NCBI GenBank assembly: GCA_021730285.1
Contig: CP082962.1
Span: 4,225,501-4,289,500, forward strand
DNA: 64,000 nucleotides
Source: Desulfovibrio sp. JY
GTDB taxonomy: Bacteria > Desulfobacterota > Desulfovibrionia > Desulfovibrionales > Desulfovibrionaceae
Direction of reading: 5' to 3'
A program made the position numbers and the translations under genes. The first letter of the stretch is position 1, and each line of letters opens with the position of its first letter. Shown in pieces: positions 25,608 through 33,757 of this stretch. Under the pieces are notes generated by a model that saw only the letters and a program-made list of their open reading frames with translations, was not told the origin of the DNA and searched no databases.

Positions 25608-27278
25608 ATGTCGACCGATTTTCACGATTGGGACCTGCCGTCGTTGCCGACCCCCAGCCCGGGATTTCCGGCCGGCATCTGCCAGGCCATGCCCGTCTGG
25701 GTTCTCACCTCGCAGCAGCCGGAACTGCGCCTGTCACTGTGCCGCATCCTGGCCGGCCAGCCAAATCCCGATTGCCTGGCCGCCGCCCAGGGCATGCTCG
25801 CCTGGGCCTTTCAGGAAAACCCCTTCGACGCTGCAACCGCCGCCTTTCTGGAATCGCTCCAGGACGCGCACCCCTTTCTGCCGCCAAGGACAGTCGCCCT
25901 GCTGCGCCTGACGCGCGCCGCCACGGCCTCGCCACCGGACGACATCCGCTTCGAGGAACTGCGCGCCGGCGGCGACACGGCGCTTATCATCCGCTACCTG
26001 GAACTGGCGGCCAGGGACAAGGCTCAGGCCCTTTCCCGCCTGGCCCCGGCCTTCGCCACCCTGTGCCGCCTGCCCGACGCCGACGCGGCCACGTCCCTGC
26101 TCGCCGGCTTCGCCCCGAACCTGCCGCCCGCGCTTTTCGCCCGGCTCGCCACCGAGCTGGCCTGCCTGCGCCGGCCGCCCGAGGACGCCTTGCCGCACCT
26201 TTGGGCCCTTGACCGCGAGACCTGGGGGCTTTACGCAGCCGTGGCCGCCTCGCACTGCTTTTCGCGCCTCGGCGAACGCGACAAGGCGCATGGCGCCTGT
26301 CTGGCCGCGCGAAGCCGCCTGCCCCAGCACGTCAACCTGACGCTTCGGGCCTACGAACTCAGCCTTCCCCGCACCACGCCGCCCGCCCCGGAACCGAACG
26401 AAGCGGCCGTGTGCCTTTATTCCATGAACAAGGCGGAACTCTTCCGCGAATGCCTGACGCACCTGGCCACGACCGACCTCGGCGGCAGCCTCGTGGCCGT
26501 GCTGGACAACGGCTCGAACGACCATACCCCCGAGGTCCTGGCCGCCGTGGCCCCCCTTTTCCCCGAAGGCCGCTTCGTCTCCGTGCGCCTGCCGGTCAAT
26601 ATCGGCGCGCCCGGAGCCCGCAACTGGCTGCTCGCCCTGCCCGAAGTCGCCGCCTGCCGCAACGTGGCCTTCCTCGACGACGACGCCTTCCCCGAGCCGG
26701 ACTGGCTGCCACGACTCCTCGAAAAAGCCCGCGAATTCCCCGACGCCGGGGCTATCGGCTGCGCCATCGTGGATACGGACGCGCCAAACGACCACCAGTC
26801 CGCCGACTTCAACCTCTTTCCCCCGGAAATGGGTGCGCAAAGCCTGCCCGAAACCAGGGAACGCCTGTTCGTGTGCGAGCCCTGCCGGGGAGCGCCCGAC
26901 ATAAGCCTCTTCGCCTACACCCGGCCCTGCCTGTCCGTATCCGGCTGCTGCCACCTGCTCCCCCGCCGCGCCCTCGACGCCGTGGGCGGCTTCGATATCC
27001 GCTACAACCCCACCCAGTTCGACGACCTCGACCGCGATATCCGCTGCTTCCTGGCCAACCATCCCGCGCGCTACGCCGGGGCCGTCCGCGTCGGCCACAA
27101 ACAAGGCTCCAGCCTCGCCCTGGCCAAGACGCAGGCCCAGGTCGCCCATATCGTCGGCAACAAGATCAAACTCGAATACACCGTGTCCGACCCCGACGCC
27201 GACCGCCTGTGTCGCGAGAATTTGCAGGGGTTGACGCGGGATCTGGCCGAAAAGGACGCGGCGTTGGCATCAGGCTGA
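25608..27278 (+). CDS. Family 2 glycosyltransferase with long helical N-terminal extension
   Basis: A 556-residue protein. Residues 1-260 are alpha-helical and Ala/Leu-rich without a recognised domain, possibly TPR-like. Residues about 265-540 form a GT-A domain of the GT2 class: nucleotide-binding AVLDNGSNDHTPEV, the LPVNIGAPGARNWL motif, the metal-binding FLDDDAFPEPDW, and GGFDIRYNPTQFDDLDRD near the acceptor site. The protein at 43594-45255 shares this architecture and these motifs, so the two are paralogues. The acceptor is unknown; surface or flagellin glycans are plausible. Confidence 0.75.
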   Translation: MSTDFHDWDLPSLPTPSPGFPAGICQAMPVWVLTSQQPELRLSLCRILAGQPNPDCLAAAQGMLAWAFQENPFDAATAAFLESLQDAHPFLPPRTVALLRLTRAATASPPDDIRFEELRAGGDTALIIRYLELAARDKAQALSRLAPAFATLCRLPDADAATSLLAGFAPNLPPALFARLATELACLRRPPEDALPHLWALDRETWGLYAAVAASHCFSRLGERDKAHGACLAARSRLPQHVNLTLRAYELSLPRTTPPAPEPNEAAVCLYSMNKAELFRECLTHLATTDLGGSLVAVLDNGSNDHTPEVLAAVAPLFPEGRFVSVRLPVNIGAPGARNWLLALPEVAACRNVAFLDDDAFPEPDWLPRLLEKAREFPDAGAIGCAIVDTDAPNDHQSADFNLFPPEMGAQSLPETRERLFVCEPCRGAPDISLFAYTRPCLSVSGCCHLLPRRALDAVGGFDIRYNPTQFDDLDRDIRCFLANHPARYAGAVRVGHKQGSSLALAKTQAQVAHIVGNKIKLEYTVSDPDADRLCRENLQGLTRDLAEKDAALASG

Positions 27279-27310
27279 GCTTGAGCCTAGGCGAGGCGAG
27301 GCTTGAGAGA

Positions 27311-27357
27311 CAGGGGCTCCGCCCCTGGACCCCGCCGGGGGACTTGATGTCCCCCGG
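27311..27357 (+). terminator. Class C double hairpin after the GT2 gene
   Basis: CAGGGGC-TCC-GCCCCTG (27311-27327) and CCGGGGGA-N7-TCCCCCGG (27335-27357) lie about 33 bases past the stop of the glycosyltransferase. The same pair type follows glgB. Confidence 0.7.
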
Positions 27358-27424
27358 ACCCCCTTTTACCGGGTTGGGTTGGTGTTGCTTTGCGTGTCGT
27401 CGGGCGGCGGGAGGTCGTATGTTA

Positions 27425-27490
27425 GTTGCCGCAATCGGCCCGGCGACACGAGGCGCTCCGCGCCTCGACGCCGGACACGATTGCGGCAAC
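27425..27490. repeat. Nested hairpin with 13-bp outer stem
   Basis: GTTGCCGCAATCG (27425-27437) pairs with CGATTGCGGCAAC (27478-27490). Inside it CCGGCG/CGCCGG (27440-27445, 27469-27474) and CGAGGCG/CGCCTCG (27449-27455, 27461-27467) pair as well. Confidence 0.8.
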
Positions 27491-27577
27491 AACCGCGCCA
27501 GCGGCGAAGCGCCGCATTCAAGAAAAAAGAGGAAAGCTTCCTTTAAACTTGTCGCCCCGAAGGGGCGACTGGCGTGG

Positions 27578-27648
27578 TGGAGGCGGAATTTGCTTGGGAC
27601 GAGCTTGTCGCGAAGCGACATGCACCGTCCCGACAAATTCCGCCTCCA
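27578..27648. repeat. 71-base nested hairpin with 15-bp outer stem
   Basis: TGGAGGCGGAATTTG (27578-27592) pairs perfectly with 27634-27648. Inside it GGGACG/CGTCCC (27596-27601, 27626-27631) and TGTCGC-GAA-GCGACA (27606-27620) also pair. Confidence 0.8.
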
Positions 27649-27689
27649 TCTTCTCCACACTCCGCCTTACCGCCAGCGATCCCCTCCCC

Positions 27690-27784
27690 CGCCCAGCCAA
27701 AGCCCCCGAACGGGGGGTCCGGGGGGCCCGTGGCCTCCCGGCGGGTCCGGGCAGCGCCCGGCGGGGCCTGGGGCGGAGCCCCAG
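27690..27784 (-). terminator. Class C hairpins after trmH
   Basis: Several GC stems, the last being CTGGGGC-GGA-GCCCCAG (27768-27784), lie just past the trmH stop and mirror the class C elements at 18503-18559 and 27311-27357. Confidence 0.6.
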
Positions 27785-27798
27785 CCCGTCCATCCGCC

Positions 27799-28389
27799 CT
27801 ACTTCTGTTCCCAGACGGCGGCGAGACGGTCGAATTCGTCGGGCGGCAGACAGGGCGCGTCGTAGCAGCCGGCGGCGTGGCGTTGGCGAAAACCCTCGTA
27901 GAGGATGACGGCGGCGGCCACGGAGACATTGAGGCTTTGCACCATGCCCTGCATGGGGATATAAAGCGCTCCGTCCACGTAGGGGGCGAGTTCTTCGTCC
28001 ACGCCCCGGTGCTCGTTGCCGAGGATGATGGCGACCTTGCCTGTCAGATCCCATTCCTGTAGCGGCCGGGCCGTTTCGGAAAAACTGGTGGCCACCAGGA
28101 CGAATCCTTGGCCTTTGAGGGAGGAGGCCAGGGAGGCTGCGTCGGGATGGCGTATGGTCTCCACCCATTTCTTGGCTGATCCGGACGATTTTTTCCCCAG
28201 CGCCGGGAAGGCCGTATCGGTATAGAGCAGATGCACGCGATGGATGCCGAAGGCGTCGCAGCTTCGTAATATGGCCGACACGTTGTGCGGATCGTGGATG
28301 TTGTTTATGACCAGGGTCAGGTCGGTCTGCCGTCTGGCCAGAACGTCCCTGATGCGTTCGGCCCGGCGTTCGGTGATGCAGGTTCGCAT
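27799..28389 (-). CDS. trmH: TrmH-family tRNA/rRNA 2'-O-methyltransferase
   Basis: A 196-residue SpoU/TrmH enzyme with the SPOUT trefoil-knot motifs: motif 1 NNIHDPHNVSAILRSCDAFG, motif 2 LGNEHRGV and motif 3 IPMQGMVQSLNVSVAAAV. The pattern is closest to tRNA (Gm18) methyltransferase TrmH, which uses S-adenosylmethionine. The start at 28389 (MRTCITERR) gives the normal TrmH length; an upstream in-frame ATG would add 72 residues that overlap panB. It is divergent from panB across 57 bases. Confidence 0.88.
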   Translation of the reverse strand: MRTCITERRAERIRDVLARRQTDLTLVINNIHDPHNVSAILRSCDAFGIHRVHLLYTDTAFPALGKKSSGSAKKWVETIRHPDAASLASSLKGQGFVLVATSFSETARPLQEWDLTGKVAIILGNEHRGVDEELAPYVDGALYIPMQGMVQSLNVSVAAAVILYEGFRQRHAAGCYDAPCLPPDEFDRLAAVWEQK

Positions 28390-28446
28390 GGCCGTGCCAC
28401 TTAGGCTAAAGATCGCCCCGGCGCAAGAACGGAGGCTTTTGCTGCT

Positions 28447-29346
28447 ATGACCAGGATGACTGCTCCGGCTGTTGTCGCCGCCAAGGGCGTGCGCAAGCTG
28501 CCGATGTTGACCGCGTATGACTATGCCGCCGCCCGGCTGGCCGAGGCCGCCGGCATCGATCTTCTTCTGGTCGGCGATTCGCTGGCCATGGTGGTGCTCG
28601 GCCACGAAGACACCTTATCCGTGACCATGGAGGAGATGCTCCACCATGTGCGGGCCGTGTCGCGCGGCGCGCAAAAGGCGCTGGTCATCGCCGACATGCC
28701 CTTTATGTCCTATCAGGCTTCGGTGTCCGAGGCCGTGACCAATGCCGGGCGTTTCCTCAAGGAGGGGCGCGCCGGGGCGGTCAAACTCGAGGGCGGGCGC
28801 GAGGTGACGCCGCAGGTGCGGGCCATGGTGGCCGCCGGCATTCCGGTGCTCGGGCATGTGGGGCTCACGCCGCAGCATGTGGCGGCGCTTGGCGGTTTCA
28901 AGGTGCAGTCGAAGACGGCCAAGGACGCCGCCGAACTGTTTGCCGACGCCATGGCCCTGGCCGAGGCCGGTTGTTTCGGCGTTGTGTTGGAGTGCATTCC
29001 CGCGCCGGTGGCCGCCGCCGTGACCAAGACCCTGCCCGTGCCGACCATCGGCATCGGGGCCGGGCCGGACTGTGACGGCCAGGTGTTGGTCTTTCATGAC
29101 GTCCTGGGCCTCTACGACCGAATACATCCAAAATTCGTCAAGCAATATGCCGAGTTAGGGAAGTCAGCCGTGGGTGCGTTGACGCAGTACGCCCAAGCGG
29201 TTACCAAGGGGACTTTTCCGGGACCGGAGCATGTTTTTTCCATGGCTCCGGAGGCGCATGACGCCTTCCTTTCCATGATTGCCGCCGCTGCGTCCGAGGA
29301 AACCACGGACCAAAGCGATCCAAAGCAACCCGCAAGCAACCCGTGA
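28447..29346 (+). CDS. panB: 3-methyl-2-oxobutanoate hydroxymethyltransferase PanB
   Basis: First committed step of pantothenate/CoA synthesis: transfers a hydroxymethyl group from 5,10-methylene-THF to alpha-ketoisovalerate. 299 residues. Signatures: TAYDYAAARLAEAAGIDLLLVGDSL in two parts with the metal-ligand Asp, VKLEGG, GHVGLTPQ and the catalytic LECIPAPVAA region, then IGIGAGPDCDGQVLV. The C-terminal ~35 residues are low-complexity. The next gene starts 34 bases downstream. Confidence 0.95.
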   Translation: MTRMTAPAVVAAKGVRKLPMLTAYDYAAARLAEAAGIDLLLVGDSLAMVVLGHEDTLSVTMEEMLHHVRAVSRGAQKALVIADMPFMSYQASVSEAVTNAGRFLKEGRAGAVKLEGGREVTPQVRAMVAAGIPVLGHVGLTPQHVAALGGFKVQSKTAKDAAELFADAMALAEAGCFGVVLECIPAPVAAAVTKTLPVPTIGIGAGPDCDGQVLVFHDVLGLYDRIHPKFVKQYAELGKSAVGALTQYAQAVTKGTFPGPEHVFSMAPEAHDAFLSMIAAAASEETTDQSDPKQPASNP

Positions 29347-29380
29347 TCGCCTCGCGCGGACTTTTTTCCATGAGCTGTAC

Positions 29381-30724
29381 ATGAAAAACAATCAGTTCGA
29401 TGATGACGTCAGGGAATTCGTCCTTTTATTCAATGGCGTTTTCCTTATCGTCAGCAACGATGCACTCTTCAATAAAAATCTTCGCGGCACGCTTCTGCGT
29501 CATCTCAGCATTAAGCAGGAATGCGTCTACAACGCCTCGACTGTTGAGGGGCTCCACCGGGAGGTCAAGCTCCTCCGTTCAAAAAGCAACAAGGTTCTGC
29601 TTTTTATCGAGCGGGAACTCAACGGTCGCAACATGGCGGACCTTATCCGCTACATCAAGACGGACTACAACAACGATATTTATGTCGTCGTCCTGACCAC
29701 GGAAGTGGAACGGGACAAGCTGGTCTTGCTCCACGAACTTGGCGCGGACAACATCATCACCAAGCCCATTTCCCCGGACACCCTGGTGGAAAAGATCGCC
29801 TTCACGGTCAAACCGCGCGGCCAGCTCGGCGAGCTCATGGATCAGGGACGACAAAGCCTGGAGATGGGCAATCCCCTGGAAGCGGCCAAGATCGCCAAGC
29901 AGGTCCTGGAAATAAAGGCCAACAGCCCGTCGGGGCTGCTGCTCATGGGCGACGCGTTGCGCGAAATGGGCAAGCGCGACGAGGCGCTTCGGGCCTATAC
30001 CCAGGCGGAAAAAGGCGCCCGCCTGTTCCTGGACCCGCTCAAGAAAATCGCCGCCCTGCACCACGCGGAAGGCAACACGGCCGAGGAACTCAAATTCCTG
30101 GAACGCCTGGACAAGCTCTCGCCGCTCAATGTCGACCGCAAGGTGGACATCGGCGCGGGTTACGTGAAGCTCGGCGACACCGACAAGGCCAAGGCCGCCT
30201 TCGACCAGGCCGTGCGCATCGCCACCAAGGAAGCCCTGGACGGGTTAAGCCGCGTCACGCAGCTCATCGCCGCACGTTGCATGGACGCCGCGCCGGAACT
30301 CTCCGAGCAGTATCTGCGCCAGACGCTCAACACGCGCAAGAACATGCTCGACCGCTCGGACATCGAGACGTTCAACCGCCTCGGGCTCATGCTGCGACGC
30401 CAGGGCAAATGGCAGGAGGCCATCGCCGAGTACCGCCGGGCGCTCAAGATTTCTCCGGAAGATGCCGGCCTTTACTACAACATTTCCATGGCCTTCACCG
30501 AAGGCAAGCAATACATCGAGGCCTACCAGCACCTGGATCGGGCGCTTTCGCTCAATGCCGACCTGTGGCGCACCAACGAAGCGATCTGCTACAATATCGC
30601 CACGGTCTACCGGCGCTACGGCAAGAAGGACCAGGCGGTCGGCTATCTGAAAAAGGCCCTGGGCATCAATCCGAATTACGCCAAGGCCCAAACGCTGCTC
30701 CAGGAAATCGGCTCCGCAATTTGA
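29381..30724 (+). CDS. Receiver-like domain fused to TPR repeats
   Basis: A 447-residue protein. Residues about 8-130 have the fold pattern of a CheY-like receiver (FLIVSND; KP in IITKPIS near residue 126), but the expected phospho-acceptor segment reads [10 protein letters not shown], with Glu where Asp should be. The rest (about 140-440) consists of tetratricopeptide repeats. It is therefore probably a phosphorylation-independent scaffold that binds partner proteins. The ATG at 29381 is chosen; frame extending upstream overlaps panB. Confidence 0.65.
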   Translation: MKNNQFDDDVREFVLLFNGVFLIVSNDALFNKNLRGTLLRHLSIKQECVYNASTVEGLHREVKLLRSKSNKVLLFIERELNGRNMADLIRYIKTDYNNDIYVVVLTTEVERDKLVLLHELGADNIITKPISPDTLVEKIAFTVKPRGQLGELMDQGRQSLEMGNPLEAAKIAKQVLEIKANSPSGLLLMGDALREMGKRDEALRAYTQAEKGARLFLDPLKKIAALHHAEGNTAEELKFLERLDKLSPLNVDRKVDIGAGYVKLGDTDKAKAAFDQAVRIATKEALDGLSRVTQLIAARCMDAAPELSEQYLRQTLNTRKNMLDRSDIETFNRLGLMLRRQGKWQEAIAEYRRALKISPEDAGLYYNISMAFTEGKQYIEAYQHLDRALSLNADLWRTNEAICYNIATVYRRYGKKDQAVGYLKKALGINPNYAKAQTLLQEIGSAI

Positions 30725-30792
30725 CGCCGCCCCCGGGCAGGCGCTCCATCCCCCGCACCGCAACCGGCTTTCCCGCCAAGGCACCTTTCGCC

Positions 30793-31593
30793 ATGCTCGC
30801 CTATCCCCACTTCGACCCCGTTGCCCTGCAGCTTGGACCCTTAAGCGTCCGCTGGTACGGGCTCATGTATCTCATCGGCTTTTGCGCCGCCTGGCTGCTC
30901 GGCCGCTACCGGGCCAAGCAGCCCGATTCGGGCTGGACGGGGATCATGGTCGACGACCTGATCACCTATTCGGTGCTCGGTGTGGTCATCGGCGGCCGGG
31001 TGGGCTACGAGCTTTTCTACGACCTGCCCGATTTCCTGGCCAACCCCCTGAACCTGTTCAAGGTCTGGGAAGGGGGCATGTCCTTCCACGGCGGCTTTCT
31101 GGGCATGGCCGTGGTCATCTGGTTTCTGGGCAAAAAAAGCGGCAAGGGATTCTGGGGCGTGGCCGATTTCACCGCGCCGCTGATCCCGCTCGGCATCCTG
31201 GCCGGACGCATCGGCAATTTCATCAACGGCGAGCTGTGGGGCAAGGTCACGGACCTGCCCTGGGGCATGGTCTTTCCCGACCCCCGGGCCGGAGACCTGC
31301 CGCGCCATCCCTCGCAACTCTACGAGGCAAGCCTGGAAGGGCTGGCGCTTTTTTGCATCGTGTGGTTCTACTCGGCCAAAAAACGCAAGACCGGCGCTGT
31401 CTCCGGCGCCTTCTGCCTGTGGTACGGCATCTTCCGCTTTGCCGTGGAATTCGTGCGGGTGCCCGACCCGCAGCTCGGCTACCTGGCCTTCGGCTGGATG
31501 ACCATGGGCCAAATCCTCAGCATCCCGGTCATTGCCTGCGGCATCTGGCTGCTCTGGCTGCGCCACGTGCCGCAAAAGAGCGTTGAAAAATGA
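30793..31593 (+). CDS. lgt: Prolipoprotein diacylglyceryl transferase Lgt
   Basis: Membrane enzyme that moves a diacylglyceryl group from phosphatidylglycerol onto the lipobox cysteine of prolipoproteins. 266 residues with about seven transmembrane helices. The Lgt signature [13 protein letters not shown] (residues about 137-149) is intact, with the preceding essential His in MSFHGG and the Arg in HPSQLYEA. A class A terminator follows directly. Confidence 0.95.
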   Translation: MLAYPHFDPVALQLGPLSVRWYGLMYLIGFCAAWLLGRYRAKQPDSGWTGIMVDDLITYSVLGVVIGGRVGYELFYDLPDFLANPLNLFKVWEGGMSFHGGFLGMAVVIWFLGKKSGKGFWGVADFTAPLIPLGILAGRIGNFINGELWGKVTDLPWGMVFPDPRAGDLPRHPSQLYEASLEGLALFCIVWFYSAKKRKTGAVSGAFCLWYGIFRFAVEFVRVPDPQLGYLAFGWMTMGQILSIPVIACGIWLLWLRHVPQKSVEK

Positions 31594-31595
31594 AA

Positions 31596-31634
31596 CTGGG
31601 GGGAAACCTTTCTGAAGAAAGGTTCTCCCCCCAG
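31596..31634 (+). terminator. Class A terminator hairpin after lgt
   Basis: CTGGGGGGAAACCTTTC (31596-31612), loop TGAA, GAAAGGTTCTCCCCCCAG (31617-31634), beginning three bases after the lgt stop. It is the closest relative of the copy after hicB. Confidence 0.8.
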
Positions 31635-31718
31635 CCCCCCCTTCCAAAGACTTTTATCAATAACAGCTTGTTATCGATAACGGATCGATACAGTAAAAAA
31701 GTTTAGGAAGGGGAGAGC

Positions 31719-31760
31719 GCGAGAGGGGAGAACCCTTTGCAAAAGGGTTTCCCCTCTCGC
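31719..31760 (-). terminator. Class B terminator hairpin facing lgt
   Basis: GCGAGAGGGGAGAACCCTTT and its complement (31742-31760) with the flank GTTTAGGAAGGGGAGAGC. It ends the minus-strand Cys-rich gene, making a back-to-back class A/class B pair with the lgt terminator. Confidence 0.75.
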
Positions 31761-31781
31761 ACCTTCTTCACTTTCTTATCT

Positions 31782-32021
31782 TCATTCCCTGTTCAACGGG
31801 ATGAGCACGAATTCGCCGCACAGGTCGTCGCCCTGGGTTTCCGGCCAGACGGCCACGTAGGTTTTGCCCCTGGCCTGCTCCACCGGCACGCTGGCCGGCG
31901 CGGGTGCGTGGCGTTTGCAATAGCCCCAGTCTCCGGAAGTCATCTCCTCGGGGGGACAATAACGGTGTTCGGGGGGAATGGGCCCTTTCCAAAACCGGCA
32001 CATCCGGCACTTCTGCTTCAT
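31782..32021 (-). CDS. Small cysteine-rich protein, function unknown
   Basis: A 79-residue protein with cysteines in CRMC, YCPP and GYCKRH, plus one near the C-terminus (DLCGEF). The CxxC/Cys spacing suggests a zinc or iron-sulfur site. I do not recognise the family. Its ATG overlaps the stop of the glutaminyl cyclase gene (ATGA, 32018-32021), so the two are translationally coupled and it is a real gene rather than chance. Confidence 0.65.
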   Translation of the reverse strand: MKQKCRMCRFWKGPIPPEHRYCPPEEMTSGDWGYCKRHAPAPASVPVEQARGKTYVAVWPETQGDDLCGEFVLIPLNRE

Positions 32022-32821
32022 GGTTGTCGCTCGGTCCCGCCGGGTTGTCCGAACGGCAGCCCCGGGACCTTGATTTCAAATATTTTGGGCCAATTCTTGC
32101 CCGTCACCCAAATCCGCCCCGTGGCCGGATCGCAGGCTATGCCATTGAGGACGTCGTCGGAGCTGGTCTTGGTTACGCCGGCGACCAGGGCGGCGCAATC
32201 CACCCAGGCCATCACCCTGCCCGAAGCCGGGTCGATGACCGCGATGCGCGTATCACCCCAGACATTGGCCCACACCATGCCGCCAATGGCTTCCAGCTCG
32301 TTTAAACGCGTCACGGGCTCGCCGTCGTCGGTCACGGACACGGTCCGGCGCAAGGCCATGGTTTCGGGGGCGTAAAAAAAGAGCTTGTCCGACCCGTCGC
32401 TGACAACCAGATCATTGCCAAGCCGACAGGCCCCCCAGCCTTCGGTGGCCAGCGGCAGCTCGCGCACGGGCGCGAGATCGGACAGCCGGGACACGAACAC
32501 CCGCCCCTCCCGCCATGTCAGCTGGTACAGATGGTCGCCGACAAGGGCCAATCCCTCGCCGAAATAGGGCGCGGACAAGGCGCGTCGGGACAGCACCCTG
32601 CCCGTGGCCGGATCCACCCGCCGCAGGGACGACTGGCCGTAGAGCCCGGTGCTTTCGTAAAGCGCGCCGCCGTGAAAGAGCAGCCCCTGGGTAAACGCGC
32701 CCGGGTCGTGGGGCACGGTCGCCACGATCCGGGCGGGGAAAACCGGCGCGCCTGCCAGGGCCGGACCGGCCGACAGCACGGCCCAAAGCAACAGGAGCGC
32801 CACGCGGATCGCGGTCGGCAT
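32018..32821 (-). CDS. Glutaminyl-peptide cyclotransferase (plant-type), exported
   Basis: A beta-propeller-like glutaminyl cyclase that turns N-terminal glutamine into pyroglutamate. Motifs: VPHDPGAFTQGLLFHGG, YESTGLYGQSSLRRVD, EGLALVGD, LNELEAIGGMVWANVW and LNGIACDP. From ATG 32821 (MPTAIRV) the protein opens with a classical signal peptide ending in ALA; an ATG at 32890 would add 23 basic residues before it and is less likely. Its stop overlaps the start of the Cys-rich gene. Confidence 0.85.
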   Translation of the reverse strand: MPTAIRVALLLLWAVLSAGPALAGAPVFPARIVATVPHDPGAFTQGLLFHGGALYESTGLYGQSSLRRVDPATGRVLSRRALSAPYFGEGLALVGDHLYQLTWREGRVFVSRLSDLAPVRELPLATEGWGACRLGNDLVVSDGSDKLFFYAPETMALRRTVSVTDDGEPVTRLNELEAIGGMVWANVWGDTRIAVIDPASGRVMAWVDCAALVAGVTKTSSDDVLNGIACDPATGRIWVTGKNWPKIFEIKVPGLPFGQPGGTERQP

Positions 32822-32986
32822 TTTTGCCGTCCGACGGGATGGGACCGCAACCGGATGACGTTTGCGGTAATTACTGTCTTTTCTTGTCATGCAAGGAAGT
32901 TAGCATCCCCTGTCGGGGCTGGCAAGAATGGCCCGGGCGACACAAAGGGCTTTACATGGCGAAAAATTCCAGACATAGTTCACCCC

Positions 32987-33163
32987 ATGAACGATACCCT
33001 GCTTTTCATCGGCGTCATGGTTGTCTGGTTCCTGATCGTCCGGGTCGTCTTCCCCAAGCTCGGCATACGGGGGTGAGGCATCGACACGGGGTGCGGTTCG
33101 CGCCCCAACCCCCCGCGCAAGCCGGACAATCCGGACAAGGACGCCGGATCGCCTAGAAACTGA
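32987..33163 (+). CDS. Candidate 58-residue membrane selenoprotein (TGA at 33074-33076 read as Sec)
   Basis: ATG 32987 opens a single transmembrane segment (LLFIGVMVVWFLIV) followed by FPKLGIRG. A TGA at 33074 would end the product at 29 residues. Reading through, the frame continues GIDTGCGSRPNPPRKP and on to a TGA at 33161-33163, giving a Cys five residues after the TGA position and a hydrophilic tail. Twelve bases after the TGA a stem GGGGTGCG/CGCGCCCC closes a GTT loop (33088-33106), matching the position and loop G of a bacterial SECIS element. No Shine-Dalgarno is evident. The 3' end overlaps the OMP gene by 11 bases. If not Sec, this is a 29-residue small membrane protein. Confidence 0.45.
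33088..33106 (+). promoter_or_regulatory. Candidate bacterial SECIS hairpin
   Basis: Eight pairs including one T-G (GGGG-T-GCG with CGC-G-CCCC) close a three-base GTT loop whose first base lies 20 bases after the TGA at 33074-33076. Bacterial SECIS elements need a stem-loop at this distance with a G in the first loop positions. Confidence 0.4.
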
Positions 33164-33716
33164 TCTTGAGGCCGACATTGCCTCCCAGGCTGTCGAGCCC
33201 ATTGCCCGAAAACGATCCCATGTGCTGGAAGCGGCCGGCCGCCTTGAGGCTCACATCCTTGCCGAGCGCCACGGAGCCGCCGAGGTCGGCCTGGCCCATG
33301 CCGTTTTGCGTGTCGCCGTTGTAGGGCAGTGGCTTGTCGGAAAAAACACCGCCGCCGCCGGCGCCGACGAACAGCGTTCCCTTGTTCGAGCGCATGAAGT
33401 CCCAGCGGGCCATGGCCGCCACGCTCGTGGCGTTGGTGGTTTCGTTCGTGGTGGCTTCGCCCAGCACGGTCCGGGTCTTCTTCTGCTGGTCCACCGCATA
33501 GCCCAGGCCCTCGGCCTCCAGGGCCACGCCGTCCATGACGTAGTGGCCGGCCGCGCCGCCGTAGGTGCCGACCGTGTTGACGTTGGGATTGGTGGTTCCG
33601 TAGATGCCGCCACGGGGTTCAACATAGGTGGTGCCCTGGGTATATTCCCGGGCCGGGGCGGTCCCGGCCCCAAGCAGCAGGACACAGGCGGCAAGGGTTA
33701 TGACGTGGCGCTTCAT
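33153..33716 (-). CDS. Outer-membrane beta-barrel protein
   Basis: A 187-residue exported protein: signal peptide MKRHVITLAACVLLLGAGTA (cleavage near PARE), then alternating Gly/aromatic amphipathic strands and a C-terminal residue pattern ending in phenylalanine (GLKISF), the hallmark of outer-membrane barrels of the OmpA/OmpW-like size class. Start 33716 is backed by AAGGAGGAG. The YbjQ gene lies 41 bases upstream on the same strand. The ligand or role is unknown. Confidence 0.8.
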   Translation of the reverse strand: MKRHVITLAACVLLLGAGTAPAREYTQGTTYVEPRGGIYGTTNPNVNTVGTYGGAAGHYVMDGVALEAEGLGYAVDQQKKTRTVLGEATTNETTNATSVAAMARWDFMRSNKGTLFVGAGGGGVFSDKPLPYNGDTQNGMGQADLGGSVALGKDVSLKAAGRFQHMGSFSGNGLDSLGGNVGLKISF

Positions 33717-33757
33717 GGCGCTCCTCCTTGTCTTTCCCCGGTCGCCGCGACCGGGAA

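Larger units (their letters stand above)
27279..27798. other. Noncoding region rich in nested hairpins
   Basis: No supported gene. From left to right it holds a class C double hairpin (27311-27357), a nested hairpin (27425-27490), a short hairpin GTCGCCCC/GGGGCGAC (27551-27569), a 71-base nested hairpin (27578-27648), and class C stems of opposite orientation near 27690-27784 that should end trmH. Confidence 0.7.

Noticed and set aside
27518-28168. A 216-codon minus-strand open frame across the hairpin-rich region and trmH
   Set aside because: It overlaps the well-supported trmH gene in another frame and has the Arg/Pro/Gly-rich composition of a GC-rich shadow frame.
29100-30784. Large antisense open frames opposite panB and the TPR gene
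   Set aside because: They are GC-rich shadows without ribosome sites or recognisable motifs, opposite well-supported genes.
30277-30792. A longer upstream frame joined to lgt
   Set aside because: It runs through the TPR gene in another frame; Lgt proteins begin near the ATG at 30793.
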